This document shows, one piece after another, positions 29,096 through 42,414 of a DNA stretch of 64,000 nucleotides (position 1 is the first letter of the stretch; every line of letters starts with the position of its first letter). Made by a program: the position numbers and the translations under genes. A model generated the notes under the pieces. The model was not told the origin of the DNA, searched no databases, and saw only the letters and a program-made list of their open reading frames with translations. The stretch comes from Rhodeus uyekii (lineage: Eukaryota > Chordata > Actinopteri > Cypriniformes > Acheilognathidae): contig JAWRVZ010000056.1 of NCBI GenBank assembly GCA_037043235.1, forward strand, positions 515,001 through 579,000, in the 5' to 3' direction.

Positions 29096-29460
29096 TGGCT
29101 TCATACCTCCCTTCTCCTATGGCAGCCAGGGGAGTAGTTTCAGAGGTACCCCTCATACTCCCAGAAACAAAATTACACCCAATTCTCTTTCTGGCAACAA
29201 ATTGAACAACAAACACATACCCAATGCTAAAGCCATATCATCCCCTCCGCACCTCAAGCCCTCTACAGCAACATTCATCTGCCCTCCCGAACTCACAATT
29301 TACCCCCCCTCAGCTGTAACCTCGCAATTCTTTGGGGGGTCATCAAAATCTTTAGCGGCTGTCCGACTAGGTTTCAATTTTTGGGGGAGTGCTCCAGGTT
29401 CGGGCTAATACCGAGCTCGGAGCCCTCTCCTCGGACAGCACGCCAAATATGCTTACCATT
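29096..29460. other. Right edge of the compound repeat region
   Basis: A C-rich then GC-rich stretch ending gagctcggagccctctcctc and acagcacgccaaatatgc (about 29411-29451). The abrupt return to AT-rich sequence after 29460 suggests the boundary of an inserted or amplified unit. No ends with matching terminal repeats were found. Confidence 0.35.
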
Positions 29461-29589
29461 TATTGCTCCTGAATCATTTGTAAGTGTGAACTCGTGAAAT
29501 GAATATAGGTACAAATAGGAAAAATGAAAGAATATACATACAAGCATCAATGGATTTCAGAACAGTATCTTTCGATATATATATATTTA

Positions 29590-29680
29590 TTTATTTGGTC
29601 ATAGCCCAGTCTGCTGGTAGGTAAAAACCTAAATCTAAATATCTAAAACCTGCCAGCAGACTGGGCTATGACCAAATAAA
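29590..29680. repeat. Long perfect-arm hairpin
   Basis: Arms 29590-29622 and 29648-29680, each 33 bases, are reverse complements except for one G/T-type mismatch. They enclose a 25-base A-rich loop. The arm core is ggtcatagcccagtctgctg. Confidence 0.9.
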
Positions 29681-30193
29681 ACCAGAAAACCAACTTAGTC
29701 TTACAGCCCTACTTTCATTCACATCAAATTCCATATGTCATCCACTCTGACTAAGGTCTATATCATCGTGAAGGGAAAGACCTCCTCTTAGCTTGAACTA
29801 TATCTAGCTATATCACCTCTTCATCAGTTCACATGCTAGTTCAGCCTTACTGTCTCATTGATATAAGACCTTAGAGCCTCAGAGCAAAACCATAAGAAGG
29901 CATGGTGGTGTCGGCAACGGAAGGTCAGAGGCCTCTACACAGCATGACCTATTTAGCATGGTGCTAATGAGGCTCATTGACACCGAATGAATAATTCCAT
30001 GTGGTGTGATGGGCCTCTTAGCACTATCCTTTTTACTTATACATAGAAACAGCACCTGGTTAAAAATTTGTGTTTTTTCTTAACTACTGCCCTTTTTCCA
30101 TTGGCCTCTCTGTGTCTGGAAATTTATTAGCATCAGGACTTCTCCTTCCCTTCTCCCTTCCTTGACCAGGAGACCAGACACCATAACCCATAC
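29681..30193. other. No recognised feature
   Basis: Ordinary AT-rich sequence with no open frame or clear repeat. Confidence 0.45.
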
Positions 30194-30224
30194 AGGCTCA
30201 ACTGAACCGGGTTCAGTTGAGCCT
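30194..30224. repeat. 31-base near-continuous palindrome
   Basis: Two perfect 15-base arms (left arm aggctcaactgaacc) around a single G. Confidence 0.9.
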
Positions 30225-30950
30225 AATGACGTTAGTGTAGGGCATTGCTGGAGAAGGCAAAGAAGAGGCCATTAATTCAAATGAGATCACTAAGCAAAGT
30301 CACAGTCAAATAATGAGTGTCTGTCTGGGAGAAACCAAATAAAGCATGTAATTGAACTCCATGAAATTTCCACATTGAGTGACAAATAAAGGTATATCTT
30401 ATCTTATCCAAAAGCAGAAAATCTGGAAGAAAAACATGCCGTCACTCTTATTTCTGAACTATTGAGTTCATGTAGCAACTGATATCTGTCTACTTTGGTT
30501 GCTGTTGCTAACTCAGAAACTTTTTTTTTTTTAAACAGTCACTAGAAATATTTTCTTTCTTATTAAATGTTTTTTTCTTATTTTCCAGTAAAAAAAAACT
30601 AAACATTCTTACAACAAGATACGTTTACAAATTCAAATTTATTAAATCTTATTTTCTTAAAAGAACATTGTGATCAAAATTAAGTTAGTTTATGCTGAAA
30701 ATAGAAAAAATATCTTCCAGTGGGGTAATAAAAATAAAACTTAATTCAAAGGGAATTTTTTTTTAAGCAAAAACTTTCAGAAATGAAGATTTAATAACTT
30801 TTGCTTCTTCTGTTTGTCTTTTATCTTGATGCTTATTAATGCAGGTATAATTGTAAAAAAACAAACAAGACAAATATACTATAAAATATTTTTAAACTGT
30901 TTGTGGTAATTTGATAGTAATAAAAAAAAAACATCCATATATGTATATAC
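30225..30950. other. No recognised feature
   Basis: AT-rich with several A and T homopolymer runs. Nothing else can be supported. Confidence 0.45.
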
Positions 30951-30985
30951 ACCCCCCCCCCCCCCCACACACACACACACACACA
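30951..30985. repeat. C-run plus (CA)n microsatellite
   Basis: About fifteen C's followed by about ten ca units. Confidence 0.9.
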
Positions 30986-32413
30986 TACACTGACCTTATG
31001 TCATTTTTATATGCTGCGGAAGTCAAAAACTATTCAACTAGATGCAATGCTTACTTGTTTTTCAAAAACACACATTAGCAAGACAGCATCAAGTTATTGA
31101 GGCTAGCCTAAAAAACACTGCACAAAAAATTATATTCAAGCTGATGGTTTAGAGGATTGAGGTTAAAATAGATCAGTACTGCCTTGAGACAATGCATCGC
31201 ACCAGCTCTAACCATTTCATATACATCCTGTATCCTCTAGCTGTTTACTATAGTGACTTTTCTTTGAATAATTGATAAGCAGCTCGAATGAGCCAACTTC
31301 CTCTTTCTTCCTCCTCCCCTCTTTATTTTCGTTCCCTCTCTCTATTTCCTTGTCCCTCACGCTGCTAGAAGCAGAGTGCCCATGTTGGCAGGCGTTGCTG
31401 AGTGAAGAAAGTCTGCTTATACTGATGCTCTGATATCTCCATTACTGAGACAGTGATGACTTAGAGATATGTAATGTAAACAGAGCTGGTGAAGGAGCAG
31501 ACGCACACATTTTTCTGCAGTCATTTATAATGTGGGTGCCGGGAATAGCCGAAGGCACTTTAACAGTGCCTGTCATTCCCGCTCCATTCCGGAGTTTTGC
31601 TTTATGATTAAGATGCAATCATGGCTCTTTTGGCAGACTGTGAAAGTGAAGTAAGCAGACTGAAATGGATGGGAAGATAAGCAGTGTTCAGTGCCCGGAG
31701 TCAGCGGGGTGCACCGTGCACCTAATAGCCCCCTCTTACAGACACAGATCATATCACCAGCGTATGCTTGGCCAATGAGGTATGGCCAATTTGCAAGGTT
31801 TGCTGAAAATGTATCTGACTTGCAGTTTTTGCAGACTGAATTTCTGATCAGAATCAGCAGGCATGGCATCGCGGTCAGATACTGGGGCAACTTGGCAACA
31901 AACAAAGTGAAAAAAAACTGTTTTATATCAGAGAAAACACTTTTATCTGTATTATTAAAGGGGAAAAAGAAAAAGAAAAAAAAAATATTGTTCTGAACAC
32001 AAATGACTATACAAACCCTCATTATGTTATATTGAAGGTCTTTTGAAATGTGAATAAAGACAAATTTAAATGGGATTTGAAAGCTATTGTGGAGAGAAGG
32101 ATTTTAAGCAAAGGACGTTTCTCAAACAAAGCTATCGTATGGCTTCAGAAAACTCACATGGACACATTTTTGGAGCAATTTGTTTTAGTAGAAATGTTGT
32201 TACTTACTAAACAATGTCAACATATTTTGGGTCAACGATCCTCACAAAAACAATATGAAATCAAAAGTGTTAGTTAGTTAGTAGATCTTATTGTTTAGAA
32301 GTCATAAGTGCATATTTATCTATAGTCCTGTGACTCTTAACACAACCAAGGCCAGACTAACTAACTAATTAACTAATGAAATTGCAGAAATGTTATAAAT
32401 AATAACAACTTAG

Positions 32414-32415
<2 letters not shown>
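30986..32415. other. No gene recognised; one small hairpin
   Basis: Frames of 100-150 codons at 31573-32022 (both strands) include homopolymer-coded runs (poly-F, poly-K) and no domain, so I treat them as chance. A short hairpin lies at 31541-31580. The rest is unremarkable. Confidence 0.4.

Positions 32416-32457
<42 letters not shown>
32416..32457. repeat. (TA)n microsatellite
   Basis: About 21 uninterrupted ta units. Confidence 0.95.
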
Positions 32458-32462
<5 letters not shown>

Positions 32463-32490
32463 ATTGTGATTAGGCAATGATTACTAAGTA

Positions 32491-33323
<833 letters not shown>

Positions 33324-33325
33324 TA

Positions 33326-36246
33326 TTTAGTATATGAATGCCTCTGATATCCATAAAGTATTATTATTTATAAATTATTACTGTGTAAATTTCCTAACAA
33401 AAAATAAATGTACAATTGAAATAAAAACACTGAATAGTATTATATTATCAATATTATAATTGTGTAAATGTATAATTCATAATTATTTATTAATATAATA
33501 ATAATAGTTAATTAGACTAAATATAGACTTGTCACAATCTAATCAAAACCCAATGGATATTTCAGTTCTTTAGAAAATGTTCTGTTTCAAACTAAAATAC
33601 ATCAAAACATTGAAAGTAAGCATTGAAGACACCTTACAAAAATTGTTGACGTTAAATCAACTCCTATTAAGGTTAAATGGGATACCCTAGGCATCTTTGC
33701 TTCCACTTTAGGGAACACTCTGCAGGCTATTTAACAATGTATACACTGTGCGTATATAATGGAGATCTCTTATCAGCATGAAACATAACACTGTTGACTA
33801 ATCCTGCTGCCAAAACAGACCAAAGACACCAGAGAAGATTACAGGTGACATTCCAGTATGTGTCCTTTCCGGCTCACTTCCCCCGCTTGTAATCCAGGGA
33901 ACAACAAAGGAAATCTTTGATGCTTCATTTGACTCAAGCTCTTTTGATCAGCACTCACTTGCAAAAGACAGAGCCAAAGGACACAAATTAAGCAGCAAGA
34001 AAATTAGCAATGGGTTTTTTTTGCAATGTTTTATATCCACTTTATCAGTATATTTTGGAAAAATTCACACATTAGTGCATGAAAAATCTGTACATTTTCA
34101 TCTGAAAGCTTTCATCGTAACCATTTTAGCGAATTTCCTTTACAAACGCACAGCGAGAAATCTACTCAAAAGGAGCAGACCTATAATCCTTCATTTACTG
34201 AATTAGTTACCCGTAATAGCTCTCTAATAAGAATAATATATCATAGCAATTAGACTATAATCATCTCATTCTGAGCACTACCTTGATATTTAGTTCAACC
34301 TCTATCCTAATTGCTCTTAACTGTTGATGTTTAATAGGAGTAAAGTAACTGAGGCAGAACCGTTTCATCCGTAGAAGGTGTTGTATCCTCAACATCTGTT
34401 CTCCTCTCTTCCCTGTGCACCAGTCCGTGCTAAACACTGTGTCAGAATGAACTACATGGTTACTCACGTCACATTTGTCGGCAGCACTGCACATTTCTGC
34501 ATGAAACACCTTCCCACTTATTTAGTGGACCATATGCTGCTCTGGCTCCCGTTTCTTTGTGGTCCCAGTGGAGATGCAATGCAAGGAATACCAAATCAAG
34601 CTTCAAAAGATTGACACCGGAGGAAAAGTGAAGCCTTCCGGGCTGAGAAAACAAAACCTTGGTTGGACTCTTTTCCCAGAAGTTTAGAAGATGTGATCAA
34701 ACCAGAAAAAGACTGACATATTACTTCTCGTGCACACAAGCATCAAACAAGTCACTTTCTGGACAATTTTATGGATAAAAATGCCCTAGGGCTGCAGTTA
34801 TAGGATGCTTGCTGTTTTTGTCTTTTCCATTCAAGGCAACCAGCCAAAAAACACAAGTAAAAAGTGTTTTGCATATCTAATATTTCAACTAAGAGTCACC
34901 TTTTAGTCTTGCCAAACATAAGCAATATGCCAAATCCCAAAGGTTTTGGCTGGATGTATTTTTGGACTCACAAAACAAATCAATATTTAATTCAGTGCAT
35001 TTTATCAAAGTGATCTTTGCCAGTTTTATTGTGGCAATAGGTCAAAAGGTGCAACGGTAAATCAGCACATTTAAAACAAAACAAAAATGATATGTATATG
35101 TATGTATGTGTCATACAAAGAAAAGTAAGAAGTCCAGCTGTCTTAAAGAACATGACTTGAGTCTAGTCCCAGACTAATATGCATGTTTTAGCTGTTCTAA
35201 CTAAAAGCAACTTGCACTGACATATCTAAAAATATGTTTTTTGTCTCAAGATGCACACCAGTAATGTTGTTTAATTATTTTTTTAAGACACGTGTATAAA
35301 AGCTACATGTCCTGTTGAATTTAGGCCTAATCCTGGCTTAATCTAAGTCCTGTTTGTGAAACCAGACGTGCATGTTTTAATTATTCTATAGACACTAAAT
35401 ATCAAATCAGATCTGCTTGTTTAACCTTTTTCTCTGTGACATTGTTTTATAGCTTTTATACAGTTCGTTACTGCAGAAAAAACACAACTTGGTCACCCTA
35501 TAAACTGTGAACAAATGAGATTTGGACTAAATTATGTAGTGCTGGGTTATTTCACAATAGTGTTTTTTTGAAAGCTGGCAGTTTGGTCCCAGAGATCATT
35601 ATACATAATTTGCTCATATGGCACCTGTCAAAGCTGTTACAAAATAAATCACATTTTTGTTTATGGGACTGTTTGCCTTTCTACAGGAAATAGATATGGA
35701 GAAGAAACTTAAAAAAAAAAACAGAATGTAATTGGATTCAGGACTTGAACCTAGATCCATGTGAACACAAAACCTAGCACACACTCTCTAAGTACTTCTA
35801 TACTCTATGCAATGCACTACTACCAACCATGAGACTTTTCCTGTTATATTCTGTGCAGGTAAAGTGTCAGGTTAAAATGTCACAGTCAAAGGTATATAAA
35901 TTAGCGCTTGACAAAAAATGTTGTCCGTTCACATGCTTGTATACGTCTATGTTACAGCCTTGAATCTTTTTCCTCCCATAAAATCAAAGGACTGCTTCAA
36001 TGAAGCAATCAGTGGCTTTTATACAAACACGTCAAGGCTAAACAAGCCCTATCTTCTCTTCTGACAGGGAAACAAATGCACTTTCCATATTTCATCTTCA
36101 TGATGGATGTGGAGAAAAGAAGGGGACAGACGGATTTTCCGCTAACAGGAAGGAGATAATAACCAATATGTCTACATAGTCTTGTTTTAGGGCAGGTTTT
36201 GGGAAGCAGTTAACAAATCACTGACTGATCGTCACTAACTGATCAA

Positions 36247-36252
<6 letters not shown>
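33326..36252. other. No gene recognised; possible tRNA-like relic
   Basis: AT-rich with only short frames. At about 35735-35835 the minus strand has a B-box-like aggttcaagtcct and, further upstream, tggttggtagtagtgcat, which could be the A-box side of a tRNA-derived repeat. The spacing (about 75 bases) is long, so I do not call a tRNA gene. Confidence 0.4.

Positions 36253-36292
<40 letters not shown>
36253..36292. repeat. (GA)n microsatellite
   Basis: About 20 uninterrupted units. Confidence 0.95.
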
Positions 36293-36297
<5 letters not shown>

Positions 36298-37286
36298 CAT
36301 CATTATCATGATATGTCACAGAGTTGCATCATTTTGTTGTATATTGTTAAGCTCTGAGATGCGCTAACAGGGTTGTCTGCAAGGCTGTAAGCTTAGATTT
36401 GTGAGCTATTAACCTACTTTAACTTCTTTCTGTTCTGCATTCTTAACTTTCATTAGCTGTCCCTATATGTGTCCTTCCCCTCGTCTTCCTCATTGACCTT
36501 CATTTAATGATGATAACATGTCATTAAAAGACCTCGGGAGAGCTATTTAGCATAATGATTTGACTACCTGAAATAATACTACTGTATTGTATAATGCAAT
36601 ATTTCCATACTATGTGTGTTGAGGCAGCAACTATTCTAAGATTGGTTGATGAACAACATTTTCTTCTTGGTTTCTGCACTACATTAATAATAAAATCATA
36701 TTCAGAATATTAATAATATTCCGTCTTGCTGTATTTGATCAATAAAGTTGAAAATACAGGTCCACAGCTGCCATCCTTACAAGGGCTTTTGGCAGAGACA
36801 TCTCATCATTAATAACAATCTAATGAAGATGTCACAGCACACTCAGTGCTGCTGGGAAAGCTTGTCATTGTAACTGCTTTCCGTAGTGGGCTTTTTCTCC
36901 ATCAGCCCACATAAATTTTTATCAGCGCTCTACGTATTCTATGTGTGTGTCAAATAGTGGTAACACTGTTGAGGAAAAGATTGTGGGCAGCTTCCAGTAA
37001 ACCATCAATTTATTATTGTAGGTTTGATTCTAAAAGAACTCAAGGTTCACCCCTCCTCAATAGTACAGTAGCTAGGGACTACCACATTGAACACATTTTT
37101 CCATTCCACCACTCTATTTTTCAGTTTTTTTGCAAAGTATACACACAATAGGCAGATGTCTTTAACCGCTGAACATACTTGCATCTTTTGCAGCATCTCA
37201 TACATGACATAGCAACATTGGGACATTGTGCTCAAGGTAAAAACTTAAGCTTTTAAAAAATGCATCTCGAGACCTCAAAAAGTTGG
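36293..37286. other. No recognised feature
   Basis: AT-rich sequence with chance frames only. Confidence 0.45.
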
Positions 37287-37480
37287 GTTACACTTTTTTT
37301 CGATTGTCCACTTTAAAGTAACTTTGCAATTACATGTCAACTAACTCTCATTAAAGTATTAGTAAACTACAGTAGACTGCTGGGTTAGGGTTAGAGTTAG
37401 CAGAATAAGTTGATATGTTCTTGTAAGTCACTTATAGTAAGCAGGATGTCTGTTGGAGACCATCAAAATAAAGTGTTAGC
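37287..37480. mobile_element. MITE with 'ttacactttatttt'-type ends
   Basis: About 194 bp with inverted ends gttacactttttttcgat and, at the right, atcaaaataaagtgttagc. The interior has 'gggttagggttagagttag' and words (ttactt...agcagaataagtt) that recur in diverged form at 46755-46925. I recognise this as a common teleost MITE type; the superfamily is not certain. Confidence 0.65.
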
Positions 37481-37616
37481 ATGTATTAAGTTGACAGACC
37501 ACTAATATTCTAATGACTAATAGTTGAAATGTAGTTGCTAAGTTACCTATACTTGGTAGAATGTGTAGTGATTTTACTTTCCCCCATTCGAGAGCACTAA
37601 GCAATGTAGTGATTGG

Positions 37617-38243
37617 TGTAGGGGAATTACAGTTAAGACCCGAGGACCAGATATGTTGAATGAAGACCAGGAGTCAGAAATGCAGTCAAAAGAATACATT
37701 TTAGTGAAGTTTAATTTGCAGATTCAGTTTCATCAGCAGAAGCCAGCTTCAAGTCTCTTAAGGAGTTTGTAGGCCGCCCAAAATACAATAGCATTGTTAA
37801 GGCAATTATAGTCATATAATAGTCATATATAGTATAACAGAGGCTACTAAATACGTCAATGATGACGGTTAAATGTTTCTGACTGACAAAAAAGAAGGAA
37901 ATAAAGTAAAACTAGTAATTTTCCACACAAGAGCAGACAGTCTGAAGCATATCTTCGTTGATCACATGGTTGACGGGTTAGTGACCTTCCATGTGGCTTG
38001 TCGAGTCATTCCGTCTCCTTATGGAGCCAGTTAATCACCTCACCAATAAAGATCATATTAACACACACACACACACACACACACAGCTTCTCCAAGGCTG
38101 AACTCGGCTCAGGTTCCAACTCTCAACAGAGAGACTCTCAAAACATTCTGATAACATGTTCTATCTGGTGAGAAGTTCAGACAATAGTCATCCTTACTCT
38201 ATGGAAAAATACAGAAAAGCAAAGAAAGGCTTTAAGTAATAAT
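37617..38243 (-). mobile_element. ERV-like LTR segment, copy 2
   Basis: Related to 19593-20117. On the minus strand it ends ...TTCCCCTACA and carries CAAATTAAACTTC, a possible ATTAAA polyadenylation signal, about 110 bases before that end; this fits an LTR. Copy 2 has about 60 bp near the terminal end that copy 1 lacks. A (CA)n run lies at 38061-38084. The far (U3) boundary is uncertain. Confidence 0.5.
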
Positions 38244-38439
38244 TGGTTATGTTACATAGGCAATGGATTTTCGAATCGTCTCTATCATTGGTGCTCAATT
38301 AATCACTGACATCATAATTTTTATCAAAGGGTCCTAAAATCTGTAGTATCCCGATGAAGCAAAGAAGTTCCTTAACAATCTGGAACACACAGACGAAAGA
38401 ACATTGAAGTGAAGGTTTGCTCTCCTGAGCTTAACCTTC

Positions 38440-38830
38440 TTCCAAATGTCTCCATGTGTCGTCTGCTTCTCTGAGCCAGACACTCAGAACTTGGCCAATC
38501 TGCATTTGTCTCTCTAGTGTGGAGACTTGGGATGTGCTGTAGTCATTACTGTCTCTCTGGATGAAAACTCTGAATGTAATGATTGCTATTGTCTCTTTCC
38601 TCACAGACTGGAGGCTCAGAATGTGGTCATATCTGTTGCTGCCTTCAGAAGCAATAAACATAGATCATAAAATCTGTTGTTGTCTCTCTGGAAGAACCTG
38701 AGTCTTAGAACAGTGTTCTTGTTATTTCTGACCTAAAGGCAGACTCAGAACTTTGTTAACCTGTTACAGTCTTATCCTTTCAGGACAGACTCAGAAAAGT
38801 TAGACGTCTTTGCCAATGCATTTTTCACTT
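38440..38830. repeat. Degenerate tandem repeat, about 60-80 bp unit
   Basis: The motif ctcagaa/ctctgaa recurs at about 38484, 38568, 38613, 38753 and 38799, accompanied by tgtctctctgg/tgtctctctag words. The copies are diverged and unevenly spaced. By position, the repeats could belong to the U3 side of the neighbouring LTR-like segment. Confidence 0.45.
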
Positions 38831-41037
38831 TCCAAACCACTACCTATATCTTTGGCAATATCTTCTGTACAAATAGAGTCCTGATAAGAGGGAAAAGATT
38901 AAACTATTATTCATTCATTTGTACATTAACAGCTGAATTTGTGTAAAATGTTTTAAAAATAGCTGTCAATAAGAATACATTTTTCTCTCAATAAGTATGA
39001 AATAGATGCATATAGTTTACATCAGTTTCAAGTTGTCCAAGCATATCAATTATTGGATTTGGATGGATCATTGTGGTCTCTGTTTGCTTCACCCTAGTGT
39101 TCCATCCAGCGGCACTGATGAATTTCTGGCAGTCACAGGTCAAAACATTAAGGATTAGTTTAAAGATGACTGTAGAGCAGAAGAGGTGGCTGTTGTCCTT
39201 GCATCTTCATCTGCTGGTGTTGAACAGTTTATTTGTGTTAGTCCATCAAGATCCAATCAAAATATGGCAAACCTTTGTCCACTGTTACGTACAGAGAGGG
39301 GCCTGGTCATGAACTGGGCCCAGGATGAAATGTCTAAAGAGGGCCATCAGACCATCAAATAATTGAACGAAGTCGGGGTTCTCAATTTCAGATTTTTTTC
39401 CAAACACTGCAAATAATACAGTGTGAAAGAACTGAACTTTGAGTTGGACCAAGAAATCCAATCAATGTGAAAAAAGGCCTGAAAACAAATAGTTTTTTCC
39501 TGGTAGAAGCCTAAAGCTCTGAAGACCCAAACAAACCTGTTATAGTGGGGTGTGAAGAGAGTGCTGGAACTCTTGCACTGATTCTCTAGGGGCTGAATGG
39601 TTTCCTTTGAAGTACATTTGAGTGACGTTGACTGAAATGTACACTGGTGTGGAGAGAGCAGCTAAAGCCTTTTTATGTCATTTCCTCAGAAGAAGAAAGA
39701 AAGTGGAGGGTTTGAGGGGTGTCTGCAACAGTTGAAGGCAAGAGAAAACATTCCCTTTGGGTTTGCCTGCACTCTGGTTTTGGCTTGTGTGGGGGGTATT
39801 GAATTCCTGAGGTCCAAGGCAAAGAATGGGAGGGCAACACTCAAATCAGCTAATGGGACGCGAGCAGTTTCTGATAAAATATCTCAGTAGTGCCTTTTAT
39901 CTGCCCACTGCAGACACTGCTTCCTACCTGGCATAGTTTTATCTCGTTGACATATCGAGTGGACCTTGACAGGGTCTGTACTAGAAAACATATTATACCA
40001 TTACTCCAGGCCACATACTGGGCACATCTTCTTTCCTCCTCAAATCCCTCTCTTTTTTCTCTCTACACCCAGAAGGAAAGATCAGGAAGCACAACCTGTG
40101 GTGAGATAAACAGGTTTGATATAACAAGTGCAGAATATATATATAAGATATATATATCTTACTGGCCCAAAACTTTTGAACGGTAGAACATATTATATTT
40201 AGAAATATATATATATAGTCAATTTCTGATTGTCAAATTTGGAAGGACAGTCTGACTTTTTTCTCTTTTCTCGATGGAAGTTTAATTTCTGATAAATTTT
40301 GATGTTAACTGAAAAACCTAAAGAATTAAACATTCATATAACAAGAAAAAACATATGACAATGTGTAATACTGGTGTTTTAAATGTTGCATTGTTACATA
40401 ATCCAAACCAATGTATCACATATCACATGCATTTATAAAGCCACAACACAGCCATATCTGTGTGTTTATCTGTATGAATGAACTTCACACTCAGTAATAA
40501 GTGGCCAAAATCACTCTCACATCGACCGCCAGAACCCTTCTTTGAACTCCATTCAATGCCCCTCCATATAGCTGATAACCTTCTCAACCCTGTGAAAGAA
40601 AGATGCAGGTCAAAGCAACCATTAAATGCCAATTGGCGTATAGCAAACTGCAGTGCAATACAAGACCTTCCCCAGCATCCCAATGAGACTGCCTGGTCCT
40701 CCACATCTACAGCATATGTAGAAGCATGAACAATAACTACTGCTGTTGAATATATTGCTAGCTAGTTCTCTTGCTTTTTAGCTCAACAAGTATTAATGAT
40801 TTTTGTTATCATTAGTACATCATTCAAAGGGACTGCTGAACAGGAAATTATGTCACTAAAATTGACTTATTTTAACTTTAACGTCGTCATGAAATCAAAG
40901 TCATTTTAGACATTGATCATAGTCATTTTTGGCTTTTATTATGAATATGTTAGCCTAATTGTAATTTGTACGTGTATTTATAATTCTTACTGAAACAAGG
41001 ACTAATGACAACATTTGTATTTAGAAGATATAAGATA
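38831..41037. other. No gene recognised
   Basis: Short frames only. Around 40140-40200 a palindromic aagatatatatatctt is followed by cttactggcccaaaactttt, which matches the end of a MITE family also seen at 46128 and 50515-50935. Confidence 0.4.
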
Positions 41038-41384
41038 CAGTGGGGAGAACAAGCATTTTGATGCCGATTTTGCAGGTTTGCCTACTTACAAAGCATGTAA
41101 AAGTCTGTAATTTTTATCATAGGTACTCTTCAACTGTGAGTGATGGAACCTACAACAAAAATACAGAAAAATCACATTGTATGATTTTTAAATAATTAAT
41201 TTGCGTTTTATTGCATGAGATAAGTATTTGATCACCTACCAACCAGTAAGAATTCTGGCTCTCACAGACCTGTTAGTTTTTCTTTAAGAAGCCCTCCTGT
41301 TCTCCACTCATTACCTGTATTGACTGCACCTGTTAGAACTCGTTACTTGTATAAAAGACACCTGTCCACACACTCATTCAAACA

Positions 41385-42177
41385 GCCAAGACCAGAGAGC
41401 AGAGTGTAAGGATAGCAGGAATAAAATTGTAGACCTGCACAAGGCTGGGATGGGCTACAGGACAATAGGCAAGCAGCTTGTTGAGAAGGCAAACAACTGT
41501 TGGTACAATGATTAGAAAGTGGAAGAAGTTCAAGATGATAACGGTCAATCTCATTCGGTCTGGGGCACCATGCAAGATCTCACCTCATGGGGCATCAATG
41601 ATTAACCTCATGGGAGGTTAGGGATCAACCCAGAACTACACGGCAGGACCTGGTCAATGACCTGAAGAAAACCATTAAAAACACACTATGCCGTCATGGA
41701 TTAAAATCTTGCAAGCCAGCGAGTCCAGGCCCGTCTGAAGTTTGCCAATGACCATCTTTTGATCTGAAGTTTGGCAATGATCTAGAGGAGGAATAGGAGA
41801 AGGTCATGTGGTCTGATGAGACAAAAATAGAGCTTTTTAGTCTAAATTCCACTCGCCGTGTTTAGAGGAAGAAGGATGAGTGCAACCCCAAGAACACCAT
41901 CCCAATCGTGAAGCATGGCGGTGGAAACCTCATTCTCTGGGGATGCTCTTCTGCACAGGGGACAGGATGTCAGCACCACATTGAGGGAATATGGATGGGG
42001 CCATGTATTGTGAGATCTTGTTCAACAACCTCCTTCCCTCAGTTAGAGCATTGAAGATGGGTCGTGGCTGGGCCGTCCAGCATGACAACGACCCGAAACA
42101 CATTTTTGGATGGAGCTGAAAGTGTATGTTGGAGACAATCTGTATGGTGATATGGGCCAAAATCTCTGCTGCATTGT
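41385..42177 (+). pseudogene. Tc1-like transposase, disrupted
   Basis: Recognisable pieces: HTH/GRPR linker region (KIVDLHKAGMGYRTIGKQL and a following KWKKFKM), then SDETKIELFSLNSTRRV (first catalytic D), KHGGGNLILWGCSSAQGTG, CEILFNNLLPSVRALKMGRG and WAVQHDNDPKH (second catalytic D). Stops, frameshifts and a deletion near 41740 (a duplicated 'tctgaagtttg') break it. The last third is lost or displaced by the MITE insertion. Confidence 0.82.
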
Positions 42178-42185
42178 GTGCAAAC

Positions 42186-42414
42186 CAGTGGCGTAGCCAC
42201 GAGGGGGCCTGGGCCCCCTCATTTACATGTCAGATTTTTCAATTGGTTAAAATGGCAACTTTCTGAAGTGAAAGCACATATCGCCCGTACTCCTGCTGGT
42301 GCGTCGCACAAGACTATTTCTACGCACCACCCCCCTGTCAACAATCACATGCAGTTTGGTCCCCTCATTTTAAGCTTGGACCCCCCCAAAAATAAATTGC
42401 TGGCTACGGCCCTG
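42186..42414. mobile_element. hAT-type MITE nested in the Tc1 relic
   Basis: 229 bp with terminal inverted repeats cagtggcgtagccacg and, inverted at the right, cagggccgtagccagc. The flanks gtgcaaac (42178-42185) and gcgcaaac (42415-42422) form an 8-bp target duplication with one mismatch, as hAT elements make. The Tc1 sequence continues on both sides, so the MITE inserted after the Tc1. Confidence 0.85.

Noticed and set aside
31573..32022. 149-codon minus-strand frame
   Set aside because: Contains a homopolymer-coded Phe run, no domain, and an overlapping open frame on the other strand.
35735..35835. tRNA-like sequence on the minus strand
   Set aside because: A B-box match alone with a poor, distant A box; no convincing stems.
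37380..37405. Interstitial telomere repeat (gggttagggttag)
   Set aside because: Only two units, and this word is a normal internal part of the MITE family there.
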